From NCBI GenBank assembly GCA_044865965.1, contig JBIOTP010000194.1, positions 1 through 17,980 of the forward strand: 17,980 nucleotides of DNA, read 5' to 3'. The notes under the pieces are model-generated. The model made no database searches. It saw nothing but the letters and a program-made list of their open reading frames with translations, and was not told the origin of the DNA. Made by a program: the position numbers and the translations under genes. This stretch comes from Solirubrobacter sp044865965. Lineage in GTDB: Bacteria; Actinomycetota; Thermoleophilia; Solirubrobacterales; Solirubrobacteraceae. Shown one piece after another: positions 1 to 5,966 of this stretch. How positions within the stretch are numbered: position 1 is the first letter of the stretch; every line of letters starts with the position of its first letter.

Positions 1-145
1 CATCTCCGGTACAGAGCGCCGCCGTCCGCCGGCTGATACGGCCGCCGCTGTCGGCTGTACGAACACGCCCCGCCAAGTTCGGAGTTCCGACGATTGCCCG
101 CTCTGCGCGACGATGCGACAACCCCGCAGCATCCTGCGAGAGAGA

Positions 146-153
146 GGGAGGAG
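146..153 (+). promoter_or_regulatory. Strong Shine-Dalgarno before the permease
   Basis: The bases GGGAGGAG lie just before the GTG at 158. This decides the start over the ATG at 113. Several other genes in the window have no such site. Confidence 0.7.
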
Positions 154-157
154 CGCC

Positions 158-1603
158 GTGGCAGCAACCGCCGCACCCCGTACGGGCCCGTTCGCGATCA
201 AGGACACCGGCGAGCTGGTCGCCGAGACGCACGAGTCGGGTCACACGCTCAAGCGCGCGGTCGGCGCGCTGAATCTCACGGCGCTCGGCATCGGCGCCAT
301 CATCGGCACCGGCATCTTCGTCGTCGTCGGCCAGGGCGTCGCCGAGGCCGGGCCGGCCGTCATCCTGTCGTTCGCGCTGGCCGCCGTGACGTGCGTGTTC
401 TCCGCGCTGTCCTACGCGGAGCTCGCGTCGTCGATCCCGGTCTCCGGCAGCGCCTACACCTACGCCTACGCGACGCTCGGCGAGCTCGTCGCGTGGATCA
501 TCGGGTGGGACCTGCTGATCGAGTACGGCGTCTCGGTCGCCGCCGTGGCGGTCGGCTGGGGCGGCAACGTCAACGAGTTCCTCGACGCGACGTTCAACTG
601 GACGCTGCCTGACGCGATCGCCAAGTCGCCCTCGGACGGCGGCGTCTTCAACATCCCCGCCGTCGTGATCGTGCTCGCGGTGACGTGGCTGCTGATCCGC
701 GGCGTGCGCGAGAGCACGCGGGCCAACGCGGCGATGGTCGTGATCAAGCTCGCGATCCTGGCGTTCTTCGTCGTCGTCGCGTTCACGGTCTTCCACAGCG
801 GCAACGCGAAGCCGTTCAACCCGCACCACTTCAGCGGCATCGTGAGCGGCGCCTCGATCATCTTCTTCGCCTACATCGGCTTCGACGCCGTTTCGACCGG
901 CAGCGAGGAGGCCAAGAACCCCAGGCGCGACCTGCCGATCGCGATCATCGGCTCGCTGGTGATCAGCACGGTCGTCTACATGCTGGTCTCGATCGCCGCC
1001 ATCGGCGCGCTGCCGGCCGCCGAGCTCGCGAAGAGCCAGGCGCCGCTGGCGGAAGCGCTCGACGCGGGCGCCGGCATCTCGTGGGCGGCGAGCCTGACCG
1101 CGTTCGGGGCGCTCGTCGCGATCACGAGCGTGATCCTGACCGTGCAGTACGGCCAGACGCGGATCATGTTCGCGATGTGCCGCGACGGCCTGCTGCCGGA
1201 GCGGCTCGCCGACGTGAACCCGCGCACCGGCACGCCGGTGCGGCTGACGCTGATCTTCGGCCTCAGCATCGCCGTGCTCGCGGCGCTCGTGCCGCTGGAC
1301 ATCATCATCGAGCTGGTCAACATCGGCACGCTGTTCGCGTTCGTGCTCGTGAACATCGGCGTGATCGTCCTGCGCCGCACGCGCCCGGACATGGTGCGGC
1401 CGTTCAAGGTGCCGCTGTCGCCGTGGTTCCCGCTGATCGGGATCGCGATGTGCATCTACCTGACGAAGGACCTGTCGTTCACGACCTGGGTCCGCTTCGT
1501 CGTCTGGCTGCTCATCGGGCTCGTGGTCTACTGGCTCTACGGCTACAAGAACTCGCGCCTGCGCCGGCCGCAGGAGCCCGCGCCCGAGGCGGCGACGCCA
1601 TGA
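158..1603 (+). CDS. APC-superfamily amino acid permease, cationic amino acid transporter (CAT/YfnA) type
   Basis: An integral membrane permease of 481 aa, predicted to import amino acids across the cytoplasmic membrane. The first membrane segment carries the APC signature GIGAIIGTGIFV, and about a dozen hydrophobic segments follow. The FFAYIGFDAVSTGSEEAKNP stretch typical of the CAT/YfnA branch is present, and the C-terminus is a short basic, proline-rich tail. Length is usual for the family. I chose the GTG at 158 because GGGAGGAG lies 4-11 bases upstream; an in-frame ATG at 113 would add 15 residues with no ribosome site. The convergent neighbour on - is a basic amino acid decarboxylase, so arginine, lysine or ornithine uptake is a reasonable guess, but substrate cannot be read from sequence. 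Its stop overlaps an ATG (ATGA at 1600-1603) that opens a degraded reading frame. Confidence 0.9.
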   Translation: MAATAAPRTGPFAIKDTGELVAETHESGHTLKRAVGALNLTALGIGAIIGTGIFVVVGQGVAEAGPAVILSFALAAVTCVFSALSYAELASSIPVSGSAYTYAYATLGELVAWIIGWDLLIEYGVSVAAVAVGWGGNVNEFLDATFNWTLPDAIAKSPSDGGVFNIPAVVIVLAVTWLLIRGVRESTRANAAMVVIKLAILAFFVVVAFTVFHSGNAKPFNPHHFSGIVSGASIIFFAYIGFDAVSTGSEEAKNPRRDLPIAIIGSLVISTVVYMLVSIAAIGALPAAELAKSQAPLAEALDAGAGISWAASLTAFGALVAITSVILTVQYGQTRIMFAMCRDGLLPERLADVNPRTGTPVRLTLIFGLSIAVLAALVPLDIIIELVNIGTLFAFVLVNIGVIVLRRTRPDMVRPFKVPLSPWFPLIGIAMCIYLTKDLSFTTWVRFVVWLLIGLVVYWLYGYKNSRLRRPQEPAPEAATP

Positions 1604-1735
1604 GCGCCAAGCTGGTCCACGCGCCTGACGCGGCAGGCGCGGGTCCCGGTGATGGTCGTCCCGCGCGGCACCGGCGAGGCGCTCGCCGGCGCGGGCGCCG
1701 TGGCGGCGGCTACGCCAGCACGCAGATCGTCCTGA
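1600..1735 (+). pseudogene. Remnant of a universal stress protein (UspA-like) gene
   Basis: An ATG at 1600 overlaps the permease stop (ATGA) and opens MSAKLVHAPDAA, which looks like a gene head but soon turns into unstructured Gly/Arg-rich sequence. In the next frame, from about 1622, one reads RLTRQARVPVMVVPRGTGEA and onward to a TGA at 1733-1735. The PVMVVPRG motif after a basic helix is the typical C-terminal strand of UspA-family proteins. The simplest reading is a usp gene directly downstream of the permease, a common pairing in actinobacteria, that lost its middle and is out of frame. The 3' part overlaps the decarboxylase end on the other strand. A chance resemblance over about 15 residues is possible. 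Confidence 0.4.
1671..1689. terminator. GC-rich stem-loop between convergent genes
   Basis: A perfect 8-bp stem (CCGGCGAG / CTCGCCGG) with a 3-base loop lies between the ends of the permease and the decarboxylase. It has no T-run, so it is only a possible bidirectional terminator. It may be just coding remnant of the broken usp-like gene. Confidence 0.3.
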
Positions 1736-3194
1736 ACTCCGGGTCGCTGGCGCCGTGGAGGCGGGCGCCGGCGGCCTTGAGGTCGTGCAGGTAGGCGATC
1801 ACCTCGGTCGTGATCCGCTCGCCCGGCAGCAGCACGGGGATGCCGGGCGGGTAGCCGGCGATCGACTCGGCCGACACGCGGCCGACGGAGTCCTCCACGC
1901 TCAGCACCTCGGCGCTCCCGAGGAACGCCTCGCGCGGCGCCGTCACGACCTCGGTGGTGAACGAGGCCTGCGACAGCGTGAGCTCCTCGGTCTCGCCCGG
2001 GCGCTCGACGCGCTCCACGATGTGCCCGAGGTCGTACGTGAAGCGCTCGAGCTCGCGCGGCTGCTCGTCGATCCCGAGCACGAGCACCATCGTCGCCTGG
2101 GTGGCGAGCTCGACCTGCGTGTCGTAGGCCGAGCGCAGCGCCGCCGCCAGCTCGTAGCCGGTCACGCCGGTCTCGCGCACGTCGATCACGATCCGCAGCG
2201 GGTCGTGGGCCGCCACTCCGGGGCGGCCGACCTTGTCCTCGCCCACGATGCGGCAGCCCGGGATCGCGTCGATCGCCGCGCAGGTGCGGCGCGAGGCGGC
2301 GATCGTGCCCTCCAGCAGGGCCTCGCCGTGCAGCACGAGCTGGCGTCGGGTGGCGTCGAGCGACGCCATCAGCAGCGACGACGGCGAGGTCGAGCGCATG
2401 AGCCGCAGCGTGCGCGCGACCGCGTCGGGGTCGATCAGGCCGGTCGGCGCGACGTGCAGGAGCGCCGACTGCGTGAGCGAGCCCGCGATCTTGTGCGTCG
2501 AGGTCAGCATCGCGTCGGCGCCGGCCGCGATCGCGGACGGCGGCAGCGTGTCGTGGAACCCGAAGTGCGGGCCCCAGGCCTGGTCGACCACGAGCGGCAC
2601 GCCGGCAGCGTGGGCGACCTCCGCGCAGCCGGCGACGTCGGCCGCCATCCCGTAGTAGGTGGGGGAGACGATGAACGCCGCGCGCGCGCCCGGGGTCTCC
2701 GCAAGCGCGTCCGCGAGCGTCTCGGGCGTGACGCCGTGCGCCATCCCGAGCTCCTCCTCGTACTGCGGCGCGACCCAGGTCGGCAGCCCGCCCGACAGCA
2801 CCAGGCCGTCGATCACCGAGGCGTGCGCGTTGCGCTGCACGACGATCGGCGCCCCCAGCGGCGCGAGCGCCAGGCACAGCGCGTGGTTGCCCTGGGAGGC
2901 GCCGTTGGTCAGGAACCACGAGCGGGCGGCCCCGTAGGCCTCGGCGGCGAGCTGCTCCGCGCGCTGGAACGGCGTCGGCCCCGGCCCGAGGTCGACGCCG
3001 TGGACGTCCTGCGGGATGTCGAGCCGGAGCGTCTGCCAGCCGATCGCGCTCCGCAGCCCCACGTCCGCTCCCGTGCCGGCCTTGTGGCCGGGCACGTGGA
3101 AGCGGGTGGAGCCGCGGAAGCCGTAGGCGACGGCGGCGTCCAGGTACGGCGCCGTGGGCTGATCCGGCGAGGCCTGCAGAAGCCGCCGCGTCAT
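1710..3194 (-). CDS. PLP-dependent Orn/Lys/Arg decarboxylase (fold type I, Bacillus SpeA-like size)
   Basis: A cytoplasmic 494-aa enzyme predicted to decarboxylate a basic amino acid to its amine (agmatine, putrescine or cadaverine). RFHVPGHKAG near residues 31-40 is the family's N-terminal signature. TNGASQGN (96-103) and NAH (H124) line the PLP pocket, VVDQAWG (D204) contacts the pyridine nitrogen, and STHK (K235) is the Schiff-base lysine. The C-terminal domain carries AGYPPGIPVLLPGE, also typical of the family. Its size matches the short Bacillus-type arginine decarboxylases rather than the ~700-aa enterobacterial enzymes. The ATG at 3194 shares a base with the ALDH stop (TGATG), so it is the second gene of a coupled pair; the longer upstream reading frame is only the shadow of the ALDH. 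Which basic amino acid it uses is not decidable here. Confidence 0.9.
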   Translation of the reverse strand: MTRRLLQASPDQPTAPYLDAAVAYGFRGSTRFHVPGHKAGTGADVGLRSAIGWQTLRLDIPQDVHGVDLGPGPTPFQRAEQLAAEAYGAARSWFLTNGASQGNHALCLALAPLGAPIVVQRNAHASVIDGLVLSGGLPTWVAPQYEEELGMAHGVTPETLADALAETPGARAAFIVSPTYYGMAADVAGCAEVAHAAGVPLVVDQAWGPHFGFHDTLPPSAIAAGADAMLTSTHKIAGSLTQSALLHVAPTGLIDPDAVARTLRLMRSTSPSSLLMASLDATRRQLVLHGEALLEGTIAASRRTCAAIDAIPGCRIVGEDKVGRPGVAAHDPLRIVIDVRETGVTGYELAAALRSAYDTQVELATQATMVLVLGIDEQPRELERFTYDLGHIVERVERPGETEELTLSQASFTTEVVTAPREAFLGSAEVLSVEDSVGRVSAESIAGYPPGIPVLLPGERITTEVIAYLHDLKAAGARLHGASDPEFRTICVLA

Positions 3195-4621
3195 CAGGCG
3201 AGGCTGGCCATCACGTGCTTGACGACGGTGTAGTCCTCCAGCCCGTACATCGAGAGGTCCTTGCCGTAGCCGGACTCCTTGAGCCCGCCGTGCGGCATCT
3301 CGCTCACCAGCGGGATGTGGTCGTTGATCCACACGCAGCCGAAGCGCAGCGCCTTGGAGACCCGCAGGGCGCGCCCGATGTCGCGCGTCCAGACCGACGA
3401 CGCGAGGCCGTACGGGGTGCCGTTGGCCCAGTCGATCGCCTGCTCCTCGTCGGTGAACGGCTGCACGGTGATGACCGGCCCGAACATCTCGCGCTGGATC
3501 ATCTCATCCTCCTGGCGCAGGCCGCCGACGACCGTCGGCTGCAGGTAGAAGCCCGGCAGGTCGGGCTCGCCGCCGCCGGTGACGATCTCGGCGTGGCCGG
3601 GCGTGCGGTCGAGGAAGCCCTGCACGCCGTTGCGCTGGCGCGCGGAGTTCAGCGGCCCGAGCGTGGTCTCCGGGTCCTGGGTGTCGCCGAGCTTGAGTGC
3701 CTGCGCCTGCTCGGCGAGCGCGCTGACGAGGTCGTCGTACTGGCGCGAGGAGGCGAGCACGCGGGTCGCCGCCGTGCAGTCCTGGCCGGCGTTGTAGTAG
3801 CCGGCGCCGGCGATCCCGGCGGCGGTCGCCTCGATGTCGGCGTCGTCGAAGACGATCACCGGCGCCTTGCCGCCCAGCTCGAGGTGCACGCGCTTGAGGC
3901 TGTCCGCGCACGCGCGCGCGATCCACTTGCCGGTTCCGACCGAGCCGGTGAGCGAGACCATGTCGACCTCGGGGTGCGTGACCAGCGCCTGCCCGGCGGG
4001 GTCGCCGTGGCCGGTGATGACGTTGAAGACGCCGGGCGGGAGCACCTCGGCGGCCAGCTCGGCGAGCCTGAGCGTGGTGAGCGGGGTCGTCTCGGCGGGC
4101 TTGAGGACGACCGTGTTGCCGGCGGCCAGCGCGGGGCCGATCTTCCAGATCGCCATCAGCAGCGGGTAGTTCCACGGCGCGATCTGGCCGATCACGCCGA
4201 CCGGCTCGCGGCGGATGATCGACGTGTAGCCCTCGAGGTACTCGCCGGCCGCCTTGCCCTCCATGCAGCGCGCGGCGCCGGCGAAGAAGCGCAGGTTGTC
4301 GACCATGAACGGCAGCTCGTCGCGCTTGACGGCCTCGAGCGGCTTGCCGGCGTTGCGCGACTCGAGCTCGGCGAGCTCGTCGGCATGGTCCTCGATCGCG
4401 TTCGCGATGCGCAGCAGCGCGTCCTGGCGCTGCGCGGGCGTCGTGTTCGACCACGTCGCGAACGCCTTGCGGGCGGCTTTTACGGCGCGGTTCACGTCCT
4501 CGCGGTCGGACAGCGGGACCTCGGCGATGGCCTCGCCGGTGGCGGGATTGAGAACGGCCTCCGTCCGCCCCTCGGCAGGGGCGATCGAATGGCCGTCGAC
4601 GAAGTTCTGAAGGGCGGTCAT
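3194..4621 (-). CDS. patD: Aldehyde dehydrogenase, gamma-aminobutyraldehyde dehydrogenase (PatD) type
   Basis: A 475-aa NAD(P)-dependent aldehyde dehydrogenase. It shows IAPWNYP (N151), the cofactor lysine in VVLKPAE (K174), the general base in LELGGKAP (E248) and the nucleophile in NAGQDCTAATR (C282). The run YYNAGQDCTAA is characteristic of E. coli PatD/YdcW, which oxidises 4-aminobutanal from putrescine to GABA, hence the symbol; betaine-aldehyde or other aminoaldehyde specificity is the alternative. It is first in a minus-strand pair with the amino acid decarboxylase, a logical pairing (amine formation and amine-derived aldehyde oxidation). A TAGGGT hexamer lies 8 bases before the ATG with no Shine-Dalgarno, which suggests a leaderless transcript. 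Confidence 0.9.
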   Translation of the reverse strand: MTALQNFVDGHSIAPAEGRTEAVLNPATGEAIAEVPLSDREDVNRAVKAARKAFATWSNTTPAQRQDALLRIANAIEDHADELAELESRNAGKPLEAVKRDELPFMVDNLRFFAGAARCMEGKAAGEYLEGYTSIIRREPVGVIGQIAPWNYPLLMAIWKIGPALAAGNTVVLKPAETTPLTTLRLAELAAEVLPPGVFNVITGHGDPAGQALVTHPEVDMVSLTGSVGTGKWIARACADSLKRVHLELGGKAPVIVFDDADIEATAAGIAGAGYYNAGQDCTAATRVLASSRQYDDLVSALAEQAQALKLGDTQDPETTLGPLNSARQRNGVQGFLDRTPGHAEIVTGGGEPDLPGFYLQPTVVGGLRQEDEMIQREMFGPVITVQPFTDEEQAIDWANGTPYGLASSVWTRDIGRALRVSKALRFGCVWINDHIPLVSEMPHGGLKESGYGKDLSMYGLEDYTVVKHVMASLA

Positions 4622-4629
4622 GGCGGGCG

Positions 4630-4635
4630 ACCCTA
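4630..4635 (-). promoter_or_regulatory. Putative leaderless -10 (TAGGGT) for the ALDH-decarboxylase pair
   Basis: On the minus strand TAGGGT ends 8 bases before the ATG at 4621. It fits actinobacterial TAnnnT at leaderless spacing. No clear -35 is seen. Confidence 0.4.
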
Positions 4636-4694
4636 TGCGCGCGCGTGCGCCCGGCCTACTGTGGGATGTCCAAAGCCTGTGGCGCGGCTTCGGC

Positions 4695-4700
4695 TACCGT
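4695..4700 (+). promoter_or_regulatory. Putative leaderless -10 (TACCGT)
   Basis: TACCGT lies 7 bases before the GTG at 4708, with no ribosome site between. It is divergent from the ALDH promoter in an 86-bp spacer. Confidence 0.35.
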
Positions 4701-4707
4701 CCAGCGG

Positions 4708-4890
4708 GTGAGCGGCGACGACGCCCGCCGGCTCGCGCTCTCGCTCCCGGAGGCGGAGGAGAGGGAGACGTGGGGCCATCCGACGTTTCGCGTTCGGGAC
4801 AAGATGTTCATGGCGATGGCCGGGCTGGTCGAGGAGGCGCGGCGGATGACCGCGCCGAGGCGGCTGGTGCGCGCCTTTGAGGACGCTTGA
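4708..4890 (+). pseudogene. YjbR/MmcQ-like small protein with its central part missing
   Basis: The frame encodes 60 aa. The first part (DDARRLALSLPEAEERETWGHP followed by TFRVRDKMFMAMAG, given here as two adjoining pieces shortened at W) matches the N-terminus of DNA-binding YjbR/MmcQ-type proteins. The last part (LVEEARRMTAPRRLVRAFE) matches their C-terminal helix. Family members are usually about 115-120 aa, so roughly 50-60 residues that normally link these parts are absent, yet the frame is kept. The start is the GTG after the TACCGT hexamer; an upstream GTG at 4645 adds sequence unlike the family. It is either a recent in-frame deletion product, probably non-functional, or a collapsed assembly. 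It ends exactly where the inverted-repeat segment begins. Confidence 0.6.
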
Positions 4891-5121
4891 CGGGGCCGGC
4901 GAACTGCGGGCAGGGTAGGGGGTCGGTTATCCGAGCGTGTTCGCGCACCTGTGGGCGACGTCCGCGCGCGAACGATCACGCTCGATCGGTGATACCTGGG
5001 GGTGTGTCAATTGAGTTCGACCAGGTCGAACTAGATCTACACACCCCCTCGCGGCGACGATCGTTTTGGCGCCGAGCCACTCCGGGCTCCCCCATACCTT
5101 GCCCGCAGTTCGCCGGACCCG
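4891..5121. repeat. 231-bp segment of nested inverted repeats (MITE-like or bidirectional terminator)
   Basis: No gene is seen here. The outer arms (4891-4922 and 5090-5121) are inverted copies with few mismatches; the best part is CCGGCGAACTGCGGGCA against TGCCCGCAGTTCGCCGG. Inside are AACGATC/GATCGTT (4971-4977/5059-5065), GGGGGTGTGT/ACACACCCCC (4998-5007/5039-5048) and, on the same axis, a perfect AGTTCGACC-A-GGTCGAACT palindrome (5014-5032). The segment lies between convergent genes. It could be a non-autonomous mobile element, a strong double terminator, or contain an operator. I see no convincing target-site duplication. Confidence 0.6.
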
Positions 5122-5145
5122 CGGGGCGGCCCCGAGCTACGCCCC

Positions 5146-5934
5146 CTAGGTCCCCCGCCACTCAGGCGCGCGCTTCTCCAGGAACGCGCACATGCCCTCC
5201 TGCGCGTCGTCGGCGCGCGCGTTCATGGCCATCACGGCCTTGGTGAGGTCGTAGGCGCGGTGCTCGTCGAGCTCGATCTGGGCGTAGAACGCCTCCTTGC
5301 CGAGGCCGACGGTGAGCGGGCTGGAGCGGGCGATCGCGTCGACCAGCGACGTGACCTCGGCCTCCAGCGCGCCGGCGGGCGCGACGCGGTTCACGAGCCC
5401 CCATTCCAGCGCGGTGGCGGCGTCGATCGGCGTGCCGGTGAGCAGCATCTCCAGCGCGCGCTTGCGGCCGATCGCGCGCGAGAGCGGGACCATCGGCGTC
5501 GAGCAGAACAGGCCGATCTTCACGCCCGGAGTGGCGAAGCGCGCGGTGTCGGCGGCGACGGCGAGGTCGCAGGCGGCGACGAGCTGGCAGCCCGCCGCGG
5601 TGGCGACGCCCTCGACCTTGGCGATCACCGGCTGGGGGAGGCGGTGGATCGACTCCATCAGCTCGGCGCAGACGTCGAACAGGCGCTGGAGGAACGGGAC
5701 GTCGCGATCGATCATCTCGCTCAGGTCGTGGCCGGCCGAGAACGCCGGGCCGGCGGCCTCGAGGACGATCGCGCGCACGCCGGGCTCCGCGCTCACGCGG
5801 CGCAGCGTGGCGATCAGCTCCTGCATGAGCTCGAGGCTCAGCGCGTTGCGCTTCTCGGGGCGGTTCAGGGTGATGCGCGCGGCCGGCCCGTCCTCGCGGA
5901 CCAGCACCATGGCGCCGGGGGCGAGCGTGCTCAT
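5146..5934 (-). CDS. Crotonase-superfamily protein, ECHDC3-like, lacking both hydratase glutamates
   Basis: A 262-aa enoyl-CoA hydratase/isomerase-fold protein, full length for the family. The oxyanion-hole elements SAGHDL (66-71) and AAGCQLVAACD (113-123) are present. The two glutamates that activate water in mitochondrial enoyl-CoA hydratase are replaced: the GGGCE position reads AAGCQ (Q117), and the PEI position reads TPGV (G137). The run ATPGVKIGLFCSTP is close to vertebrate ECHDC3, a crotonase relative with the same losses. So ordinary hydratase activity is doubtful, although it is likely to be annotated as such. It is divergent from an acyl-CoA synthetase across 32 bp and probably co-regulated with it. 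The ATG at 5934 has no Shine-Dalgarno but a TATCGT hexamer 7 bases upstream. Confidence 0.88.
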   Translation of the reverse strand: MSTLAPGAMVLVREDGPAARITLNRPEKRNALSLELMQELIATLRRVSAEPGVRAIVLEAAGPAFSAGHDLSEMIDRDVPFLQRLFDVCAELMESIHRLPQPVIAKVEGVATAAGCQLVAACDLAVAADTARFATPGVKIGLFCSTPMVPLSRAIGRKRALEMLLTGTPIDAATALEWGLVNRVAPAGALEAEVTSLVDAIARSSPLTVGLGKEAFYAQIELDEHRAYDLTKAVMAMNARADDAQEGMCAFLEKRAPEWRGT

Positions 5935-5939
5935 GCAGT

Positions 5940-5962
5940 CGACGATAGCCGGTGTATCGTCG
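5940..5962. promoter_or_regulatory. Symmetric divergent promoter/operator between crotonase and acyl-CoA synthetase
   Basis: A perfect inverted repeat, CGACGATA - 7 bases - TATCGTCG, fills most of the 32-bp gap. Each arm contains TATCGT reading outward. On + it ends 6 bases before the GTG at 5967; on - it ends 7 bases before the ATG at 5934. So both genes appear to have leaderless -10 elements placed symmetrically in one palindrome, which could also bind a dimeric repressor such as a TetR-type fatty-acid regulator (inference). Confidence 0.55.
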
Positions 5963-5966
5963 GCCC

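Noticed and set aside
1..157. Promoter or riboswitch before the permease
   Set aside because: Only a weak TCGGA-GT-TCCGA repeat and no good -10/-35 or conserved aptamer feature; the stretch starts at the window edge.
1543..2919. Alternative long minus-strand frame within the decarboxylase
   Set aside because: The 1710-3194 frame holds every PLP motif; this one is Arg/Gly-rich shadow.
4891..5145. Integrated mobile element with transposase or att site
   Set aside because: No transposase, no tRNA and no clear target duplication; a short CGGGG on both sides is too short and misplaced to count.
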